Assembly (NCBI RefSeq): GCF_943914015.1
Contig: NZ_CALUAK010000122.1
Span: 1 to 7,056, forward strand
Direction: 5' to 3'
DNA: 7,056 nt
From: an uncultured Corynebacterium sp.
Lineage (GTDB): Bacteria; Actinomycetota; Actinomycetes; Mycobacteriales; Mycobacteriaceae
The notes below the pieces were generated by a model that was not told where the DNA came from, did not search any database, and worked only from the letters and a program-made list of their open reading frames with translations. Shown piece by piece: positions 6,302 through 7,056 of the stretch (its first letter is position 1; each line of letters opens with the position of its first letter). The position numbers and the translations under genes are program-made.

Positions 6302-6974
6302 GCGTGGGACACCACCCAGACCATCACGAACGCGCTCCAGCGCAGTGCCGCCAGCGGCGAGCCGTTCGCGATCACCGTGAACGACATCGAAGTGGTCGAA
6401 ACCGAAGCGCGTACGAAAAACGCCGTTGCACTCCTTGTGGACACCTCCTTTTCCATGGCGATGGAAGGCCGCTGGACGCCGATGAAGCAGACCGCGCTAG
6501 CGCTGAACCACCTCATCACCACGCAGTTCCGCAGCGACGAGCTCGCGCTAATCGGTTTCGGCCTCTACGCGCAGACGCTGACGATCGAAGAACTCACCGC
6601 CCTGCCGCCGATGCAGGAAAAAGGCACCAACCTGCAGCACGCGCTGCTTTTCGCTAACGAGTTCTTCAACCGCCACGCCAACTACGACCCGACGCTTCTC
6701 ATCGTCACCGACGGCGAGCCGACCTCTATCCTGACCGAATGGGGCGAGGCCTACTTCAACTGGCCGACCGACCGCACCACGCTCGCGCGCACAGTCGATG
6801 CGCTTGACACGGTGACCAAACGCGGGACGAAGATCACCTTCTTCCGCCTCGGGGATGATCCAGGGCTCGTTTCGCTTATCGATGCCCTCGCCAACCGCAC
6901 CGGCGCCAACGTCGTCGCCCCCGACCTCAACGAACTCGGAGGCGCTGTGGTGGGAGAGTACCTCCGCCGGTAAC

Positions 6975-6987
6975 AGCGTTAAACGCT
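6975..6987. terminator. Inverted repeat between convergent stops, possible weak bidirectional terminator
   Basis: AGCGTT (6975-6980) and AACGCT (6982-6987) form a perfect 13-base inverted repeat around one A, lying between the vWA stop and the ychF stop and touching the latter. An overlapping AACG/CGTT pairing is at 6982-6994. The stems are short and there is no strong T run, so termination is only a suggestion from position. Confidence 0.25.
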
Positions 6988-7056
6988 AAACGTTGAATTT
7001 GAACTCCACGACGTCGCCGTCCTGCATGACGTAGTCCTTGCCCTCCTGGCGGACCT
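6986..7056 (-). CDS. ychF: Redox-regulated ATPase YchF, C-terminal end (partial)
   Basis: The last 22 codons before TAG (6986-6988) give VRQEGKDYVMQDGDVVEFKF-NV. This is the highly conserved TGS-domain C-terminus of YchF/OLA1, whose usual form is R.EGKDYxxQDGDVxxFxFNV. YchF is a universal Obg-related P-loop protein that prefers ATP, binds ribosomes and takes part in stress and translation control. The rest lies beyond the window. It converges on the vWA gene with 12 bases between the two stop codons. Confidence 0.92.
   Translation of the reverse strand, partial: VRQEGKDYVMQDGDVVEFKFNV

Larger units (their letters stand above)
5059..6973 (+). pseudogene. vWA (CoxE-like) domain protein paired with the MoxR ATPase, with one stop and two frame breaks
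   Basis: ATG 5059 overlaps the ATPase stop by 8 bases and follows AAGG/GGTGAG at 5044-5051, a normal coupled start. Read through its lesions, the gene gives a protein of about 638 residues like mycobacterial Rv0959. A conserved N-terminal region (MYGYSTEQAMREYLHREGYD) is followed by a long helical middle (LDEAVLAERGRLARD, YDWASSEARDKYQEIKNLI, FMAKHRDQFPENPRNIEELV). The linker ends TGGTRPWEFGD, and a C-terminal vWA domain follows. Its MIDAS is complete: DTSFSM (6440-6457), the KGTN loop (about 6623) and TDGEP (6707-6721). Lesions are TAG at 5242-5244 between QIA and RRQELL, a lost base near 6203 and another near 6299. The longest surviving pieces are 5320-6240, which has a GTG-type start, and 6284-6973, which holds the vWA domain. 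The vWA domain would bind divalent metal and client proteins for the ATPase; a full product is not expected. Confidence 0.8.

Overview
The window is GC-rich, high-GC actinobacterial DNA. The families point to Corynebacterium or a close relative of the Mycobacteriales, an inference from family content with no marker gene to prove it: an SCO1664-family kinase-like protein coupled to a histidine phosphatase, and a MoxR-type ATPase plus von Willebrand A (vWA) pair resembling mycobacterial Rv0958/Rv0959. There are no rRNA or tRNA genes, CRISPR arrays or transposase genes.

Layout. Bases 1-206 hold the C-terminus of a heavy-metal P-type ATPase (+). It converges on an ArsO-like flavin monooxygenase (285-1265, -), which may be preceded by a tiny coupled membrane or lipoprotein ORF (1258-1383, -). 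Next come a putative glycolipid-binding protein (1617-2111, +) whose 5' end looks broken, and an intact DUF488 gene (2154-2705, +). The DUF488 gene converges, with 3 bases between stop codons, on an intact SCO1664-family gene (2709-3443, -). Upstream of that gene on the same strand is the C-terminal remnant of its partner, a histidine phosphatase (3440-3700, -), carrying two in-frame stops. Reading the other way from the same point is a MoxR-type AAA+ ATPase (3703-5066, +), overlapping a vWA-domain gene (5059-6973, +). The window ends in the C-terminus of YchF (6986-7056, -).

The main observation is gene decay. The phosphatase and the ATPase point away from each other, and each lost its 5' end at the same place (about 3697-3706), as expected of one deletion or rearrangement junction. 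The ATPase then has a one-base frame break near 4810. The vWA gene has an amber codon at 5242 and two one-base frame breaks near 6203 and 6299. All these lesions were found by reading family-like protein across the breaks, where it resumes in another frame or beyond the stop. The glycolipid-binding gene has an in-frame TAA at 1602 inside family-like sequence. Genes that show no lesion in what is visible (P-type ATPase end, ArsO-like, DUF488, SCO1664, YchF end) sit between the damaged ones, so poor sequence quality alone is not a simple explanation. The one-base losses all fall in short G or C runs, however, and could be read errors.

I see no convincing new system. The most system-like element, the MoxR-vWA pair, is a known type of module and appears to be dying here. 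Key motifs (Walker A, MIDAS) are still intact, so the loss looks recent.
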